Positions 15,446 to 24,829 of a stretch of 64,000 nt of DNA are shown piece by piece (the stretch's first letter is position 1; each line of letters begins with the position of its first letter). The stretch is from Sphingorhabdus sp. SMR4y (lineage in GTDB: Bacteria; Pseudomonadota; Alphaproteobacteria; Sphingomonadales; Sphingomonadaceae). The stretch covers positions 1,855,001 through 1,919,000 of the forward strand of contig NZ_CP022336.1 of assembly GCF_002218195.1 (NCBI RefSeq), given 5' to 3'. The position numbers and the translations under genes are program-made. The notes below the pieces were generated by a model. That model made no database searches and was not told the DNA's origin. It saw only the letters and a program-made list of their open reading frames with translations.

Positions 15446-16734
15446 TATCTGGGCTTCTTGCGCAGCGCCTGTTTGACTTTTGCCTTGTGCGGCATGTTTT
15501 TCTTGTGCGTGGCCTTGCCGGCATTGGGCCGTTCGCGCTTGGTTGGCTTGCCGGCTTTCGTCGGCTTGCCCGTGACCTCTCCGCGACCGCGACGTTCGCC
15601 GCGCTTGTCCTTGCGGATCTGCTTGGCATGCGCTCTGGCCTGCTGCTTGCGGACCAGCTTGCCACCCGGCTTCTTCTCGTCAAGCGGCAGATCGCCGAGC
15701 AGCAAATCGAGCCCGAGATTGTCCACGGTTTCAGCAAAATGTGCAGGCAGATCTGCACTGACGTCGAGCGTGTGCCCGTCCGGATGCTCGATCCGCAACC
15801 GGCGAGCGTGCAGATGCATCTTGCGGCTGATCGTGCCGGTCAGGAAAGCGTCCTTGCCGCCATATTTTCCGTCGCCGACAATCGGGTGGCCGATCGCGGC
15901 CATATGGACGCGCAGCTGGTGGGTGCGTCCGGTATAGGGTTGCAATTCCACCCAGCAGGCCCGGTTACCGGCGCGTTCGATAATCCGGTAACGGGACTTG
16001 GCCGACTGACCGTTTTCCTCGTCGACGTGCATTTTCTCGCCACCGGAACCCGGCTGTTTGGAAAGCGGCAGGTCGATCATGCCATCGGCAATTTCCGGCA
16101 CGCCCATCACAATCGCCCAGTAGACCTTGCGAACGTCGCGGCCCGAAAAGCGTTTGGAAAAGAAAGAAGCCGCGCCCGGCGAACGGGCCAGCAGGATAGC
16201 CCCGCTGGTGTCCTTGTCGAGCCGGTGGACCAGCTTCGGCCGGGACTTGGCATCAAAGGTCAGCGCATCGAGCAGGCCATCGAGATGAGTCGTTGTCTTG
16301 CTGCCGCCCTGGGTTGCCAGACCCGGCGGCTTGTTGACGATGATTGCGGCCTTGTCCTTGTGAATCACCAGTTCCCGGGCAAAATCGATCTGGTCCTGCG
16401 ACAGGTCAGCCTTGGCCTTGGCAACGCGGCCCGGTCGCTCGATCTCCTGCGGCGGCACGCGCAAGATCTGCCCGGCCTGGACCCGGTCACCCGGGGACAC
16501 TCTTTTACCGTCCAGCCGCAACTGCCCGGTCCGCGCCCAGCGCGAGACAATGTTGAAGGGGACATCTTCCATGTGCCGCTTGAACCAGCGATCCACCCGG
16601 ATATCGTCATCATCGGCGGAGATCGTGAACTGACGGACATCGAGTGTCTTCAGCGCCTGCATCTGTTCCTTGGTCGAGCCCTGCGGCTTTTCTTCCTCGG
16701 AGCCGCTCTCGGCTGTGGGGTCAAAGCCGCTCAT
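15445..16734 (-). CDS. RluA/RluC-family rRNA pseudouridine synthase
   Basis: A 429-residue enzyme converting uridines of 23S rRNA to pseudouridine. An S4 RNA-binding domain (VSRWARTGQLRLDGKRV, about residues 65-125) precedes the catalytic domain. The catalytic motif HRLDKDTSGAILLA holds the catalytic Asp, and PYTGRTHQLRVH is the late motif. The last 60 or so residues are a Lys/Arg-rich tail (KPTKAGKPTKRERP), not part of the core fold. The frame is open upstream to 16824, but the ATG at 16734 overlaps the crcB stop by 4 bp and starts the family-like part, so I chose it. Confidence 0.9.
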   Translation of the reverse strand: MSGFDPTAESGSEEEKPQGSTKEQMQALKTLDVRQFTISADDDDIRVDRWFKRHMEDVPFNIVSRWARTGQLRLDGKRVSPGDRVQAGQILRVPPQEIERPGRVAKAKADLSQDQIDFARELVIHKDKAAIIVNKPPGLATQGGSKTTTHLDGLLDALTFDAKSRPKLVHRLDKDTSGAILLARSPGAASFFSKRFSGRDVRKVYWAIVMGVPEIADGMIDLPLSKQPGSGGEKMHVDEENGQSAKSRYRIIERAGNRACWVELQPYTGRTHQLRVHMAAIGHPIVGDGKYGGKDAFLTGTISRKMHLHARRLRIEHPDGHTLDVSADLPAHFAETVDNLGLDLLLGDLPLDEKKPGGKLVRKQQARAHAKQIRKDKRGERRGRGEVTGKPTKAGKPTKRERPNAGKATHKKNMPHKAKVKQALRKKPR

Positions 16735-17108
16735 GCCAGCGCCCTCACGGCCATCAGGCCGGCAAAAAGGGCCAGCACGGAACCGACCACGGAGATCAGG
16801 GCATAGACGATTGCGACGCCCCATTGACTGCGCTCGATCATATTGAGAACTTCCAAACTAAAGGCCGAAAAAGTTGTAAAACCACCCAGCAGGCCAACGC
16901 CGAGCAAGAGCCGCCACGGCTCGTCGATAAAGCTACCGCGCGCCAGCACTCCGGCCAGCACGCCCATCAAGAGACCGCCAGTCACGTTGGCCACCAGCGT
17001 TCCGATGGGGTATCCCACGGGAGCAAGGTGAAAGACAAGTCGGCCGAGATGATAGCGTCCCGCCGCACCCATCGCACCGCCTGCCATGACAAGAAGGGTA
17101 GCGTTCAT
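16731..17108 (-). CDS. crcB: Fluoride exporter CrcB (Fluc)
   Basis: A 125-residue dual-topology membrane channel that lets F- leave the cell. Four helices are visible. The N-terminal GGAMGAAGRYHLG and the block GTLVANVTGGLLMGVL, with the channel Asn, then LLGGFTTFSAFSLE (Thr/Phe-box), are diagnostic. No fluoride riboswitch is evident upstream. Second gene of the minus-strand run after the ribbon-helix-helix gene (9 bp away) and overlapping rluC. Confidence 0.93.
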   Translation of the reverse strand: MNATLLVMAGGAMGAAGRYHLGRLVFHLAPVGYPIGTLVANVTGGLLMGVLAGVLARGSFIDEPWRLLLGVGLLGGFTTFSAFSLEVLNMIERSQWGVAIVYALISVVGSVLALFAGLMAVRALA

Positions 17109-17117
17109 GGGCGTCCC

Positions 17118-17381
17118 TTAGTCGGCTTGCGCGGTTTTTCCAAGCATATCATTGGTCAGCCACAAGCGGATGGCGGTCGCCAGGCCCGGCGGTTGCTCTG
17201 CGGCGATGCGTTCGACGTCGATCCGGGCGACCAGAGCATTGACCGGCAGGTCGCGCGCGTCGGACGCGGCTTTCAGCATGTCCCAGAACAGCGGTTCCAG
17301 CGAAATCGACGTCTGATGCCCGGCGATGGTGATGCTCCGCTTGACCGGCGGATGGAAGATTTCGGTCGTTTCTAGAGCCAC
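17118..17381 (-). CDS. Ribbon-helix-helix protein (RHH_4 type)
   Basis: An 87-residue protein with the alphaproteobacterial RHH_4 pattern: VKRSITIAGHQTSISLEPLFWD as the beta strand and first helix, then LPVNALVARIDVERI as the second helix. This fold usually binds DNA as a dimer, but in this family it is not tied to a known operator. The GTG start lies inside the hemH 3' end (10-bp overlap), so it is probably translated from the hemH message. It could regulate the crcB-atp12 run; this is speculation. Confidence 0.82.
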   Translation of the reverse strand: MALETTEIFHPPVKRSITIAGHQTSISLEPLFWDMLKAASDARDLPVNALVARIDVERIAAEQPPGLATAIRLWLTNDMLGKTAQAD

Positions 17382-18379
17382 CCGGACAATTCCCGACGGA
17401 CGAGCGCCTCCAGCATCTCCATTCCTATATCGCTGTCATTCAGGCAGGGCAGATAGGCGAATCTCTCGCCGCCGGCCGCCTGAAACTGCTCCTTGCCCCG
17501 GATCGCCAGCTCTTCGCAGGTTTCCAGACAATCGCTTGAGAAACCTGGAGCAAAAATCGCGATATTTTTCTTTCCCTGTCCGGGCAGCGCTTCCAGAGTG
17601 GTGTCGGTCGCCGGCTCGAGCCATTTGGCCCGGCCAAAACGCGACTGGAACGCCACGACCAGTTCCCGGCCGACCTTTTCGGACAGAAGCCGCGCGGTCT
17701 TCTGGCAATGGCAATGATAGGGATCACCCAGTTCCAGCGTCCGCTGGGGCATGCCGTGAAAGCTGGCGACGATCGCGTCGGGGACAAAATCCAGCGCAGC
17801 AAGATCGCGTTCCAGACTGGCCGCCAGCGCGTCGATATAGGCCGGATCGTCATGATAGGCGGGTAGCAACCGAATCGCCGGCTGCCAGCGCATAGCGGCA
17901 ATCGCATCAAAGACAGCGTCATGCACGCTGGCCGTGGTGGCGCCGCTATATTGCGGATAGAGCGGCGCGATCAATATGCGATCGCATCCTGCCTGCTTCA
18001 TCGCATCCAGCCGGGAGGCTATGCTGGGATTGCCGTAGCGCATCGCCCAGTCGACCATTACCCCGTCGATTTTGGGGACGAGCTTTTCGGCCTGCTTGCG
18101 CGTATAGGATGCCAGCGGCGAGCCATCCTCGGTCCAGACCAGGCCATAAGCCTCGGCGGATTTGGCCGGACGGGTGTTGAGAATGATTCCGCGTAAAATC
18201 GGCTGCCAGACAATCGAGGGTATCTCGACCACTCTCTTGTCCGACAAAAACTGCTTGAGATAGCGTTTGACCGCTTTCTTTTCCGGCGCATCGGGGGTGC
18301 CGAGATTGACCAGCAACAGGCCTATTTTCTTCGCCGCTACGGGCGGATGATCCTTGGGCAATGGTCCGGTTTCGCGCAT
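17372..18379 (-). CDS. hemH: Ferrochelatase
   Basis: A 335-residue enzyme inserting Fe2+ into protoporphyrin IX, the last haem step. Seen: N-terminal GLLLVNLGTPDAP, the catalytic His region in FHGMPQRTLELGDPYHCHC, RFGRAKWLEPAT, and the C-terminal APGFSSDCLETCEEL with the metal-path glutamates. Full length for the family. It stands 3 bp from the molybdenum hydroxylase gene upstream and overlaps the RHH gene downstream. Supply of haem suits the haem-rich operon elsewhere in the window, though there is no direct link. Confidence 0.95.
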   Translation of the reverse strand: MRETGPLPKDHPPVAAKKIGLLLVNLGTPDAPEKKAVKRYLKQFLSDKRVVEIPSIVWQPILRGIILNTRPAKSAEAYGLVWTEDGSPLASYTRKQAEKLVPKIDGVMVDWAMRYGNPSIASRLDAMKQAGCDRILIAPLYPQYSGATTASVHDAVFDAIAAMRWQPAIRLLPAYHDDPAYIDALAASLERDLAALDFVPDAIVASFHGMPQRTLELGDPYHCHCQKTARLLSEKVGRELVVAFQSRFGRAKWLEPATDTTLEALPGQGKKNIAIFAPGFSSDCLETCEELAIRGKEQFQAAGGERFAYLPCLNDSDIGMEMLEALVRRELSGWL

Positions 18380-18382
18380 GAT

Positions 18383-20671
18383 TTAAGATACTTCCCCAAA
18401 AAGTGGTAATTGGCGGAGCCGCACGCCGGTTGCCGAGTACAGGGCGTTGGCAACCGCCGGTGCTACCGCCGGCACACCAAGCTCTTCATAACCGGCAGGC
18501 TCCTCCTCGCTCCGGACAAATTCTATCTGGATCGGCGGAATTTCGGCGAGCCGAGGCAAAGACAGGTCACTCAGCCGCTTGGCCGTTGGCAGCCCTTTTT
18601 CGAAACGCGTCGCGCTGCCCAGCGCCATCGCCAGGCCGAAGATAATGCCACCCTCGATCTGTTGCCTGGCAATATCGGGGTGAATGATCCGGCCGATGTC
18701 GACGCTCGCCGAAATGCGGCGGACCTCGAGGCCGCTGCCCCCTCTGCTGGCGCTTGCAATGACCGCGATATGTCCACCGCGCATGCTGTGACAGGCGATT
18801 CCCTGACCACTGCGATCCAGACCGCCGTCCCATCCAGCCATGGCCGCGACGCTGGTCAGGCAGCGGGCCAGTCTCGGCGCATTGTTCATCATCTGCATGC
18901 GAAAGGACAAGGGCTCGACGCCGGCTTTTCCCGCCAGTTCGTCAATGAAGGATTCAAGATAGAAAACATTGCTGCTGTGGGCGTTGCTGCGCCAGTTGCC
19001 GGTCGGCACGCCGACAAAGGCACTATGATGGTCGACCGTCAGATTGGGAATGTCATAGGGTATATCGAGCCCCGCGATCGCCTTGCTATCGGTTTCACCG
19101 ATCGAAGCGCGCATCGCCTCAATCCCGTCCATGCCGTCAAACAGGCGCTTCGCCTGTTCCCGGGCCGATGGCGGGGCCGCGATCTTGATCTGCATCGCCT
19201 CCACGCGGCCCGATTTGGCCATGGCGGCGTCGAACCGCGCCTGACTCGGTGCCCGGCAATGGTCGTGCATGATATCTTCTGCGCGAGACCAGACCAGTTG
19301 CACCGGCCGGCCCATCTGTTTCGCGATCAGCGCAACCTGTGCGGCAATTTCATTGTCAAGATTGCGGTCGAACGAACCGCCGCTAAGCATCGGGTATAGC
19401 GTGACCCGGTCCTGCCGGATATCCAGCGCTCTGGCAGCCGCCTGCACCGCTGCAACCGGCGCCTGGGTTGCCATCCAGAGTTCCAGACCGCCATCCTTAT
19501 ATTCTGCCGTGGCGGTCCGCGTCTCGATCGGTGCGTGGAGCGCGGCATTGGCATGATAGCGCGCCCGAAACAGGTTTTCGCCGGTGAACGCGCCCTTGGT
19601 TTCCCCCCGTGACAGGAAGCGTGTTCCCGGCCCGTCTTCCAGTGCCTCATTCAACAATGCGTCGATCCGGTCGCTTTCGGCCATGAAACCCCTGGTTTCA
19701 AAAATCGGGCTGATCTTGTCGAGCGCCCGGTTGGCAGCCCACCAGTTGGTTGCGACCGTCGCGATCCATTTGTCGCCCTTGACCACGTCGATAAAGCCGG
19801 TGATCTTGCCAGCCCCGGCCCGGTTGAAGGATTTCAGTCTTGTCTCTCCGATCGGCCCCTGCCTGATAGCGGCATAGACCATGTCCGGGATCCGGACGTC
19901 GCCGGCGAAATTGGCCGATCCGTCAAGCTTGCTGGGCAGATCGAGACGCGGCACATCCTGTCCGATCAGGCTGCCGGCTCCCGCTGTCCGCAGCGGCACG
20001 GGATCGGGCAGACTCTGACTTGCCGCATCGCGAACCAGCTCGCCGAACCGCAGGTTCTTTTCACCATTAGAGATAATGCCGTTTTCCACCGCACAGGCTT
20101 CCCATGCAACATCCCATCTGGTCGCAGCCGCCTTGGTCAGCAAGACGCGCGCCGCCGCTCCTGCTTCGCGGAAACTTGCCGCGAAAGCCGGGATGGAAGT
20201 GGAATCAGCGGTAATCATGAACTGCTCGCGGATCGCAACATTCTGCGCGACCCAGCGGACCACGGCATTCTCCGCCAATTTTTCGCTACCTGTTGGCAAC
20301 AGCGTTTCGGCCCATTGCTCGGCCAGCGGGATATTGCTGTAGAGCGGGTTGATCGGCGCCGGCTCTACCGCGACAGTCCGCCAGTCAGCCCCCAGCTCGT
20401 CCGCCAATATTTGCGGCAATATCGTGTAGACACCCTGCCCCATTTCACTTTGCGGCACGACCACCGTGACCTGCCCGTCCTCGGCTATTTTCAGAAATGC
20501 GCCGAAAACCTGTTCATTCTCGGTCGCGGCGACATTGGGCTCATAGCGGCGCGGCCAGACCGCCCAGGCTACCAGTAGTCCGCCAAGGGCGCCGCCACCG
20601 ATCAGGAATTTGCGACGGTTCAATCCGTTCGCTGTTTTTTCAGGCTGCGCAATGTCAGGTTCAGCCGTCAT
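18383..20671 (-). CDS. Molybdenum hydroxylase large subunit (isoquinoline 1-oxidoreductase beta-like), Tat-exported
   Basis: A 762-residue xanthine dehydrogenase-family molybdopterin-binding subunit. Residues 19-26 (RRKFLIGG) and the hydrophobic stretch after them form a Tat signal or anchor, so the folded cofactor-loaded protein is exported. The C-terminal motif GYEELGVPAVAPAVANAL contains the catalytic-type Glu. This duplicated large-subunit architecture is that of IorB-like enzymes. Such enzymes need a small [2Fe-2S] subunit (IorA) and usually a cytochrome c; neither is adjacent. The substrate (N-heterocycle or aldehyde) cannot be assigned. Confidence 0.85.
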   Translation of the reverse strand: MTAEPDIAQPEKTANGLNRRKFLIGGGALGGLLVAWAVWPRRYEPNVAATENEQVFGAFLKIAEDGQVTVVVPQSEMGQGVYTILPQILADELGADWRTVAVEPAPINPLYSNIPLAEQWAETLLPTGSEKLAENAVVRWVAQNVAIREQFMITADSTSIPAFAASFREAGAAARVLLTKAAATRWDVAWEACAVENGIISNGEKNLRFGELVRDAASQSLPDPVPLRTAGAGSLIGQDVPRLDLPSKLDGSANFAGDVRIPDMVYAAIRQGPIGETRLKSFNRAGAGKITGFIDVVKGDKWIATVATNWWAANRALDKISPIFETRGFMAESDRIDALLNEALEDGPGTRFLSRGETKGAFTGENLFRARYHANAALHAPIETRTATAEYKDGGLELWMATQAPVAAVQAAARALDIRQDRVTLYPMLSGGSFDRNLDNEIAAQVALIAKQMGRPVQLVWSRAEDIMHDHCRAPSQARFDAAMAKSGRVEAMQIKIAAPPSAREQAKRLFDGMDGIEAMRASIGETDSKAIAGLDIPYDIPNLTVDHHSAFVGVPTGNWRSNAHSSNVFYLESFIDELAGKAGVEPLSFRMQMMNNAPRLARCLTSVAAMAGWDGGLDRSGQGIACHSMRGGHIAVIASASRGGSGLEVRRISASVDIGRIIHPDIARQQIEGGIIFGLAMALGSATRFEKGLPTAKRLSDLSLPRLAEIPPIQIEFVRSEEEPAGYEELGVPAVAPAVANALYSATGVRLRQLPLFGEVS

Positions 20672-20675
20672 CGAC

Positions 20676-21098
20676 TTATTTCAGCAGACCCAAGCGCGGA
20701 ATGTCGATCTTCGGACAACGGTCCATGACAACATCGAGACCGGCTTGGCTCGCGCGCTGTGCCGCCGCTTCATTTATCACCCCAAGTTGCATCCACACCG
20801 ATTTCGCGCCGATTGCAATGGCCTCGTCGACGACATCTCCCGCCGCTTCGGAATTGCGGAAAATATCAACCATATCAATCTCGCCGCCAATCGCGGTCAG
20901 GGAACCTGCCACTGTCCGACCGTGCAACTGCTGACCGGCAAGTCCGGGATTGACTGGCACCACGTCATAGCCCTGATCCAAAAGAAATTTGAGAATCCGG
21001 TTGCTATCCCGTTCGGGCTTTGCCGAAGCTCCGACCAGCGCGATACGCCGCGTCGATGTCAGCAATTCGGTAATATCCTGATCATTTTCCAGCAGCAT
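20676..21098 (-). CDS. CoA-binding domain protein (YccU-like)
   Basis: A 140-residue single Rossmann-like CoA-binding domain: [19 protein letters not shown] near the N-terminus is the dinucleotide-type loop, and [22 protein letters not shown] is the family block. Cytoplasmic. Relatives resemble the CoA-binding part of succinyl-CoA synthetase but have no known reaction. GAGGG ribosome site before the ATG. Located 5 bp upstream of the molybdenum hydroxylase gene and 17 bp after mrp, all on one strand. Confidence 0.87.
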   Translation of the reverse strand: MLLENDQDITELLTSTRRIALVGASAKPERDSNRILKFLLDQGYDVVPVNPGLAGQQLHGRTVAGSLTAIGGEIDMVDIFRNSEAAGDVVDEAIAIGAKSVWMQLGVINEAAAQRASQAGLDVVMDRCPKIDIPRLGLLK

Positions 21099-21115
21099 GT
21101 CGCCCTCTTTCCTGC

Positions 21116-22078
21116 TTATTGATTATCCAGCCATGTCGCCAGCTTTCGGGCAATATCACGAAAAGCCTGTCCGTGCACATCGTCGCGACAGGCCGGTGGC
21201 ATTCCGCCGTCGCTGGATTTGCGAATTTCGATATCGAGAGGAACTCGCCCGAGAAACGGCATATCCATTGTCTTCGCTGCCGCTTCCGCTCCGCCTGCCC
21301 CGAAGGGATCGCTGACTTCACCGCAATGCGGGCATTGATAGCCGGCCATATTCTCGACCATGCCGACGATCGGGATCTTGGCCTGGTTGAACAGATCAAC
21401 CGCACGCGTCGCGTCCATCAGTGCCAGATCCTGCGGTGTCGACACAATCACCGCGCCCACCGGCTTGTGATGCTGCATCATCGACAATTGCACGTCGCCG
21501 GTACCGGGCGGCATGTCGACGATCAGCTCCTCGACATCCCCCCAATGCGCGTCAACCAGTTGCTCCAAAGCCTTGCCGGCCATCGGTCCGCGCCAGGCAA
21601 TAGCCTGTCCCGGTTTGGCCAGATGCCCCATCGACAATACCGGCACGTCATATTCATTCGGCACCGGAATCAACTGCTTGCCTTCCGCTTCGGGCCGCTG
21701 TCCTTCACAGCGGAGCAGGCGCGGCTGGGACGGACCATAAATGTCCGCATCAACCATCCCGACCTTGCGGCCGAGCTGCTGCATGGCAATTGCCAGATTG
21801 GTGGACAATGTGGACTTTCCGACGCCGCCCTTTCCGCTGGCCACGGCTATCAGGCGGCGCTCGACCTTCTCTGCGGTCATCGCGATATCGACTTTCTCGA
21901 TACCGTCCAGCGCCAGCAGTTTGCCTTTCACGGCAATCTCGATCTGGCCGCGCTCGCGCACGTCCAGCCCGCCAACATTGAGCACCAGAGTGATCCGGCC
22001 TTCGGTAAATTTTACGGCGCTGAAACGGCCCTTGGCAACGTCATCGAGCGCTGCTTCGATTGTGGAAATATCAGTCAT
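21116..22078 (-). CDS. Mrp/ApbC-family Fe-S cluster carrier ATPase
   Basis: A P-loop ATPase (about 320 residues) that carries Fe-S clusters to target apoproteins. A DUF59/MIP18-like N-terminal domain (first 85 residues) is followed by a deviant Walker A ([17 protein letters not shown]), [14 protein letters not shown], and the cluster-binding CPHC. The frame extends to a GTG at 22114, but the ATG at 22078 ([11 protein letters not shown]) matches where the family begins. Divergent from hflK. A plausible helper for the window's several Fe-S enzymes. Confidence 0.9.
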   Translation of the reverse strand: MTDISTIEAALDDVAKGRFSAVKFTEGRITLVLNVGGLDVRERGQIEIAVKGKLLALDGIEKVDIAMTAEKVERRLIAVASGKGGVGKSTLSTNLAIAMQQLGRKVGMVDADIYGPSQPRLLRCEGQRPEAEGKQLIPVPNEYDVPVLSMGHLAKPGQAIAWRGPMAGKALEQLVDAHWGDVEELIVDMPPGTGDVQLSMMQHHKPVGAVIVSTPQDLALMDATRAVDLFNQAKIPIVGMVENMAGYQCPHCGEVSDPFGAGGAEAAAKTMDMPFLGRVPLDIEIRKSSDGGMPPACRDDVHGQAFRDIARKLATWLDNQ

Positions 22079-22107
22079 CGGATCGACATAGTTACACTTT
22101 TCTCGGA

Positions 22108-22137
22108 TTGACACTGTTTTTCTGGCGGCGCGCTACC
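22108..22137 (+). promoter_or_regulatory. Possible hflK promoter
   Basis: TTGACA at 22108-22113 is a perfect -35 hexamer in the mrp-hflK divergent gap, with only a weak -10 candidate (GCTACC) 18 bp on. The implied start would leave a very short leader before the hflK ATG at 22150. Confidence 0.3.
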
Positions 22138-22149
22138 TATAAAGAAACT

Positions 22150-23247
22150 ATGAATGAAAATATTAACGGTGACGCACGCCGCAAATCGATTTTGGGCTCA
22201 ATTTTGAATATGGCCGGCCCTTGGGGCAATGACGGCGACGGCGGCAATGGTGGCGGCAGTGGCGGTGGTCCGCGCAACCCCTGGGGCAACCCCGCCGGCG
22301 GCTCGTCCGGCGGTGGCCGCAAAGGCGCCGGCTCTCTCGAGGAACTGTTCAAAAAGGGCACTGGCGGCGGCTTCAGGGGCGGCATTCCCAAGCGCCCGGG
22401 CGGACGCTCCTGGTGGCCTCTCATGGCGATCGGCTTCATTGTTCTTTGGGTGTTGCTGACCAGCATCCACCGCGTCAGTCCTCAGGAACGCGGCGTCGTG
22501 ACTTTTCTAGGATCCTATTCCCGTACGCTGCAGCCTGGCCTGCATTTCTCGCTGCCCACGCCGCTGGAGCAAGTCATCAAGCTGGATGTCGAGGACATCC
22601 GGACCATAGATATTCCGGAAGGGGAATCCGAAAAGCTGATCCTTACCGGCGACCAGAATATTGTCGATCTCGCCTATTCGGTACGCTGGAACATAAAGGC
22701 ACCGGAACTGTTCCTGTTCCAGATCGCCGAACCGGAAGAAACGATCAAGGAAGTCGCCGAAGCGGCAATGCGGGCAGCGGTGGCCAATTTCACGCTGGAC
22801 GACACGATCGGTTCCGAACGGACCGAGATCGAGCAGCAGGTGGAGCAGAATATGCAGCAGTTGCTCGATGGTTATGGCGCGGGTGTGGTCATTCGCGGTA
22901 TCGCGATCAAGAAGGCCGATCCACCGGCTGCGGTCAACGACGCGTTCAAGGAAGTATCCGCCGCACAGCAGACAGCCCAGACCTATCTCAACGAAGCGCG
23001 TGCCTATGCGCAGCAGCTAACCGCGCAGGCACAGGGTGAATCCGCCGCCTTTGACAAGGTTTACGAAGAATATCGGCTGGCCCCGACCGTGACCCGCCAG
23101 CGCATGTATTATGAAACGATGGAACGGGTCCTTTCCAAAGTTGACAAGACCGTAGTCGAGGCGCGGGGCGTGACCCCCTATCTCGCTTTACCCGAGTTGA
23201 AGAAACGCGCGCAGCAACCCGCGATAACAACCGTGGAGGGCAAATAA
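22150..23247 (+). CDS. hflK: HflK, SPFH-family membrane protease regulator
   Basis: A 365-residue SPFH/prohibitin protein. It has a very Gly-rich cytoplasmic N-terminus (residues about 25-70), one helix (PLMAIGFIVLWVLL), then the SPFH domain (VSPQERGVVTFLG onward) and a coiled-coil with Ala/Gln-rich heptads (AAQQTAQTYLNEARAYAQQ). With HflC it forms a ring around the FtsH protease in the inner membrane and limits its action. The frame is open further upstream, but the ATG at 22150 gives the normal start and has AAAGAA before it. Its stop overlaps the hflC start (TAATG). Confidence 0.95.
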   Translation: MNENINGDARRKSILGSILNMAGPWGNDGDGGNGGGSGGGPRNPWGNPAGGSSGGGRKGAGSLEELFKKGTGGGFRGGIPKRPGGRSWWPLMAIGFIVLWVLLTSIHRVSPQERGVVTFLGSYSRTLQPGLHFSLPTPLEQVIKLDVEDIRTIDIPEGESEKLILTGDQNIVDLAYSVRWNIKAPELFLFQIAEPEETIKEVAEAAMRAAVANFTLDDTIGSERTEIEQQVEQNMQQLLDGYGAGVVIRGIAIKKADPPAAVNDAFKEVSAAQQTAQTYLNEARAYAQQLTAQAQGESAAFDKVYEEYRLAPTVTRQRMYYETMERVLSKVDKTVVEARGVTPYLALPELKKRAQQPAITTVEGK

Positions 23248-24098
23248 TGGGACAGATCATGAAAAATCCCGTCGCGCTCGGCGTGATTGTCATCGCCGCG
23301 CTGTTCATCTTGCTGAACACCATCGTCATCGTGCCGGAAACACGGCAAGGCGTAGTGGTCCAGCTTGGCGAGCCCAAGCGGATCGTCAATCGTTACCAGT
23401 CCGGCGAGGCCTTTGGTGAAACCGGGGCCGGCCTGATCGCCAAGATTCCGTTTTTTGAACAGATCGTTTGGATCGACAAGCGCATCCGCGACGTCGAGAT
23501 GGAACAGCAGCAGGTGCTGTCGACCGACCAGCTTCGCTTGCAGGTCGATGCCTTTGCCCGTTTCCGGATCACCGATCCGCTGCGCATGTATATCGCTGCC
23601 GGCAGTGAAGAGCGGGTTTCCGACGAACTCCGGCCGATCCTGGGTTCTGCTTTAAGAAACGAACTCGGCAAACGGCCTTTTGCCGCCCTGCTGAGCCCGG
23701 AACGCGGCCAGGTCATGGACAATATCCAGGCCGGCCTCAACCGGGTTGCCCGCCAATATGGTGCCGAGATTGTCGATGTGCGGATCAAGCGCGCCGATCT
23801 CCCCGATGGCACGCCACTCGACAGCGCCTATCAGCGGATGCGGACTGCGCGCGATCAGGAAGCACGTACGATCCGCGCGCAAGGCGCAAAGCAGGCCCAG
23901 ATCATTCGCGCCGAGGCTGATGCCAGCGCCGCGCGGACCTATGCCGAAAGCTTTGGCAAGGACCCGCAATTCTATGATTTCTACCGCGCCATGAAGAGTT
24001 ATGAGACGACCTTCCAGGACAATGGTGAAAATGGTCCGCAAAGCTCGTTCGTGCTGTCGCCCGACAACGAATATCTGCGCCAGTTCCGGGGCCGGTAA
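23247..24098 (+). CDS. hflC: HflC, SPFH-family membrane protease regulator
   Basis: A 283-residue partner of HflK. N-terminal helix (VALGVIVIAALFILLNTIVIV), then the HflC-type strand ETRQGVVVQLGEPKR, and late ARTIRAQGAKQAQIIRAEADASA, the conserved coiled-coil region. Translationally coupled to hflK by the TAATG overlap. Full length. Confidence 0.95.
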   Translation: MGQIMKNPVALGVIVIAALFILLNTIVIVPETRQGVVVQLGEPKRIVNRYQSGEAFGETGAGLIAKIPFFEQIVWIDKRIRDVEMEQQQVLSTDQLRLQVDAFARFRITDPLRMYIAAGSEERVSDELRPILGSALRNELGKRPFAALLSPERGQVMDNIQAGLNRVARQYGAEIVDVRIKRADLPDGTPLDSAYQRMRTARDQEARTIRAQGAKQAQIIRAEADASAARTYAESFGKDPQFYDFYRAMKSYETTFQDNGENGPQSSFVLSPDNEYLRQFRGR

Positions 24099-24104
24099 GG
24101 CATC

Positions 24105-24545
24105 TTGCCCTCCCATCGCGAGATTATCGACGCCTATTATACCGCTTTATCGGTGATGGACGTCGATGGTTTCGAGGCGCTGCACCATCCCGATGTTGTT
24201 TATAATGTCTCGGGGAACACGATCATCTCCGGGCGCTATGACAGCTTCGCCGCCCTGAAAGCGGTTTTGCCGGCCATATTCGAGGCTCTGGATTTCGAGT
24301 GCTTTCGCTTTGCGGAAAAATGGCGGGTGATGAACGACAGTCCGGAGGGCGCAACCGCCATCATGGAAGCTAGGGGAATCGCCCGAAACGGGCAGCGCTA
24401 CGACCAGCGCTACGTTCATATCTTTTCATTTTGCGACGGAAAAATCGTGTCGGTTCACGAATTTTTCGATACGCAGTTGGCCAATGACGCTCTCGGTTTT
24501 TCGGGAAAGCCGAAGTTCGAAACCGACGGTCCATTCGAGTTCTGA
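24105..24545 (+). CDS. NTF2/SnoaL-like protein
   Basis: A 146-residue alpha+beta barrel protein of the SnoaL-like group: REIIDAYYTALSVMDVDGFEALHHPDVVYNVSG is the typical opening, and YVHIFSFCDGKIVSVHEFFD the closing strands. Members are small hydrolases, isomerases or ligand-binding proteins; no catalytic set is distinctive here. The best start is a TTG at 24105, only 7 bp after the hflC stop, so it may be co-transcribed with hflKC. Confidence 0.72.
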   Translation: MPSHREIIDAYYTALSVMDVDGFEALHHPDVVYNVSGNTIISGRYDSFAALKAVLPAIFEALDFECFRFAEKWRVMNDSPEGATAIMEARGIARNGQRYDQRYVHIFSFCDGKIVSVHEFFDTQLANDALGFSGKPKFETDGPFEF

Positions 24546-24829
24546 CATCAGGGTCGTTCGACGATGCAGTCATCGACTACAAACGTCATCTTTTCTGCAC
24601 AATGCCGGTTTTTTTCTGCGAAACACCGATTACCGGCTTGCGAAAGCGCTTTTGCTCACCCAAATAGGTTGGCAACGGGAATGTCCCGCAGTTCTGCGCT
24701 AAAGATCGGCGGACATATATGCTAATATTCAATATCCGTTCATGAAAATTGCGCCATTCATTCCGCGATTTTTGAACGGATCTGGCGGTTACAATCGATT
24801 TGTCCCGCGAGAAATTTGAGAGGAAGATA

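Noticed and set aside
15283-16806. A plus-strand 507-codon frame opposite the rluC-like gene
   Set aside because: Shadow of a gene with complete pseudouridine synthase motifs.
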